From positions 1 to 6,964 of the forward strand of contig JBFIHZ010000218.1 of NCBI GenBank assembly GCA_041601535.1: a DNA stretch of 6,964 bases, given 5' to 3'. Of this stretch, positions 6,554 through 6,964 are shown piece by piece. The position numbers and the translations under genes are program-made. This DNA is from JBFIHZ01 sp041601535 (GTDB lineage Bacteria > Pseudomonadota > Gammaproteobacteria > Xanthomonadales > SZUA-36). The notes below the pieces were generated by a model. The model did not search any database. It worked only from the letters and a program-made list of their open reading frames with translations, and was not told the DNA's origin. The stretch's first letter is position 1. Every line of letters starts with the position of its first letter.

Positions 6554-6964
6554 ATGAACGAAACCACCCAACGGTACGTGCCGGAAAGCCGCGAGGGCAT
6601 GCTGAAAATCACCGAGATTTTCCATTCCCTGCAGGGCGAAGCCCGCCAGGCCGGGCTGCCCACCGTATTCGTGCGCCTCACCGGCTGTCCGCTGCGCTGC
6701 ACTTACTGCGACAGCGAATACGCGTTCTACGGCGGCGAGTGGCTGCACGTGGACAACATCATCGACACCATCCGCCAGCACGGTACCCGGCAGGTGTGCG
6801 TGACCGGCGGCGAACCGCTGGCGCAGAAACGCTGTGCCGGGTTTCTGACCCGGCTGTGCGATGAAGGCTTTGAGGTGTCGCTGGAGACCAGCGGCGCATT
6901 GGACATCAACCAGGCCGACACCCGGGTAAGCCGGGTGGTGGACCTGAAAACCCCGGACTCCGGC
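6554..6964 (+). CDS. queE: 7-carboxy-7-deazaguanine synthase QueE (partial)
   Basis: QueE is a radical-SAM enzyme that converts 6-carboxytetrahydropterin to 7-carboxy-7-deazaguanine, in the cytoplasmic pathway to preQ0 and queuosine in tRNA. The frame stays open to the end of the window: 137 residues of roughly 210-225 expected, so the C-terminus is missing. Seen: ITEIFHSLQGEA (19-30), the substrate-contact segment GLPTVFVRLTGCPLRC (34-49), the iron-sulfur cluster motif Cys45-x3-Cys49-x2-Cys52, the SAM-binding motif TGGEP (84-88), SLETSG (109-114) and DLKTPDSG (130-137). Ser54 follows Cys-Asp where many QueE proteins have a Mg-binding Thr. The start is uncertain: the ATG at 6554 gives a 15-residue extension before MLKITEIF, while the ATG at 6599 (GGAAAG at 6583-6588 ahead of it) starts closer to the conserved region. 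In Pseudomonas queC follows next; here it would lie outside. Confidence 0.93.
   Translation, partial: MNETTQRYVPESREGMLKITEIFHSLQGEARQAGLPTVFVRLTGCPLRCTYCDSEYAFYGGEWLHVDNIIDTIRQHGTRQVCVTGGEPLAQKRCAGFLTRLCDEGFEVSLETSGALDINQADTRVSRVVDLKTPDSG

Overview
The window is a gene-dense, all plus-strand chromosomal segment from a gammaproteobacterium. The order is (ruvA)-ruvB-ybgC-tolQ-tolR-tolA-tolB-pal-cpoB-(queE). The same order is known from Pseudomonas, where ruvAB precede, and queE (then queC) follows, the tol-pal genes. The DNA is GC-rich and most codons end in G or C, which fits a Pseudomonadales/Oceanospirillales-type bacterium (Pseudomonas or Alcanivorax relatives). The genus cannot be fixed from sequence alone. 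Nothing looks like a mobile element, phage, CRISPR array or RNA gene.

Layout. Positions 1-34 hold what is probably the last codons of ruvA, followed 12 nt later by a complete ruvB (Holliday-junction branch-migration motor). A 54-nt gap (1091-1144) with small inverted repeats separates ruvB from ybgC, and is the most likely place for a tol-operon promoter. From ybgC to tolB the genes are packed: ybgC and tolQ overlap by 11 nt, tolQ-tolR are 6 nt apart, tolR-tolA abut, and tolA-tolB are 4 nt apart. The only sizeable gap inside the tol-pal cluster is 4990-5058 before pal, which has a strong ribosome binding site. cpoB follows 2 nt after pal, and its signal-peptide region carries a 14-bp hairpin. 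A classic intrinsic terminator at 6463-6489 closes the operon. queE then begins and runs off the end. No stretch longer than about 125 nt lacks a gene.

How the genes work together. TolQ-TolR form the inner-membrane proton-driven motor. TolA is energised by it and spans the periplasm. TolB (periplasm) and Pal (outer-membrane lipoprotein that grips peptidoglycan) are the outer partners. The system constricts the outer membrane at division and maintains envelope integrity. CpoB couples Tol to septal peptidoglycan synthesis, and YbgC is a cytoplasmic acyl thioesterase that travels with the cluster. RuvB (recombination) and QueE (7-deazaguanine/queuosine synthesis) are neighbours without a known role in Tol.

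Novelty. I see no undescribed system here; this is a conserved housekeeping locus. Points worth a second look are the long hairpin at the pal/cpoB junction, an abrupt change of codon usage within tolB that continues through pal, the lack of Ser in the usual SxxxH motif of the TolA membrane helix, competing small hairpins around the tolB stop, and uncertainty about the queE start.
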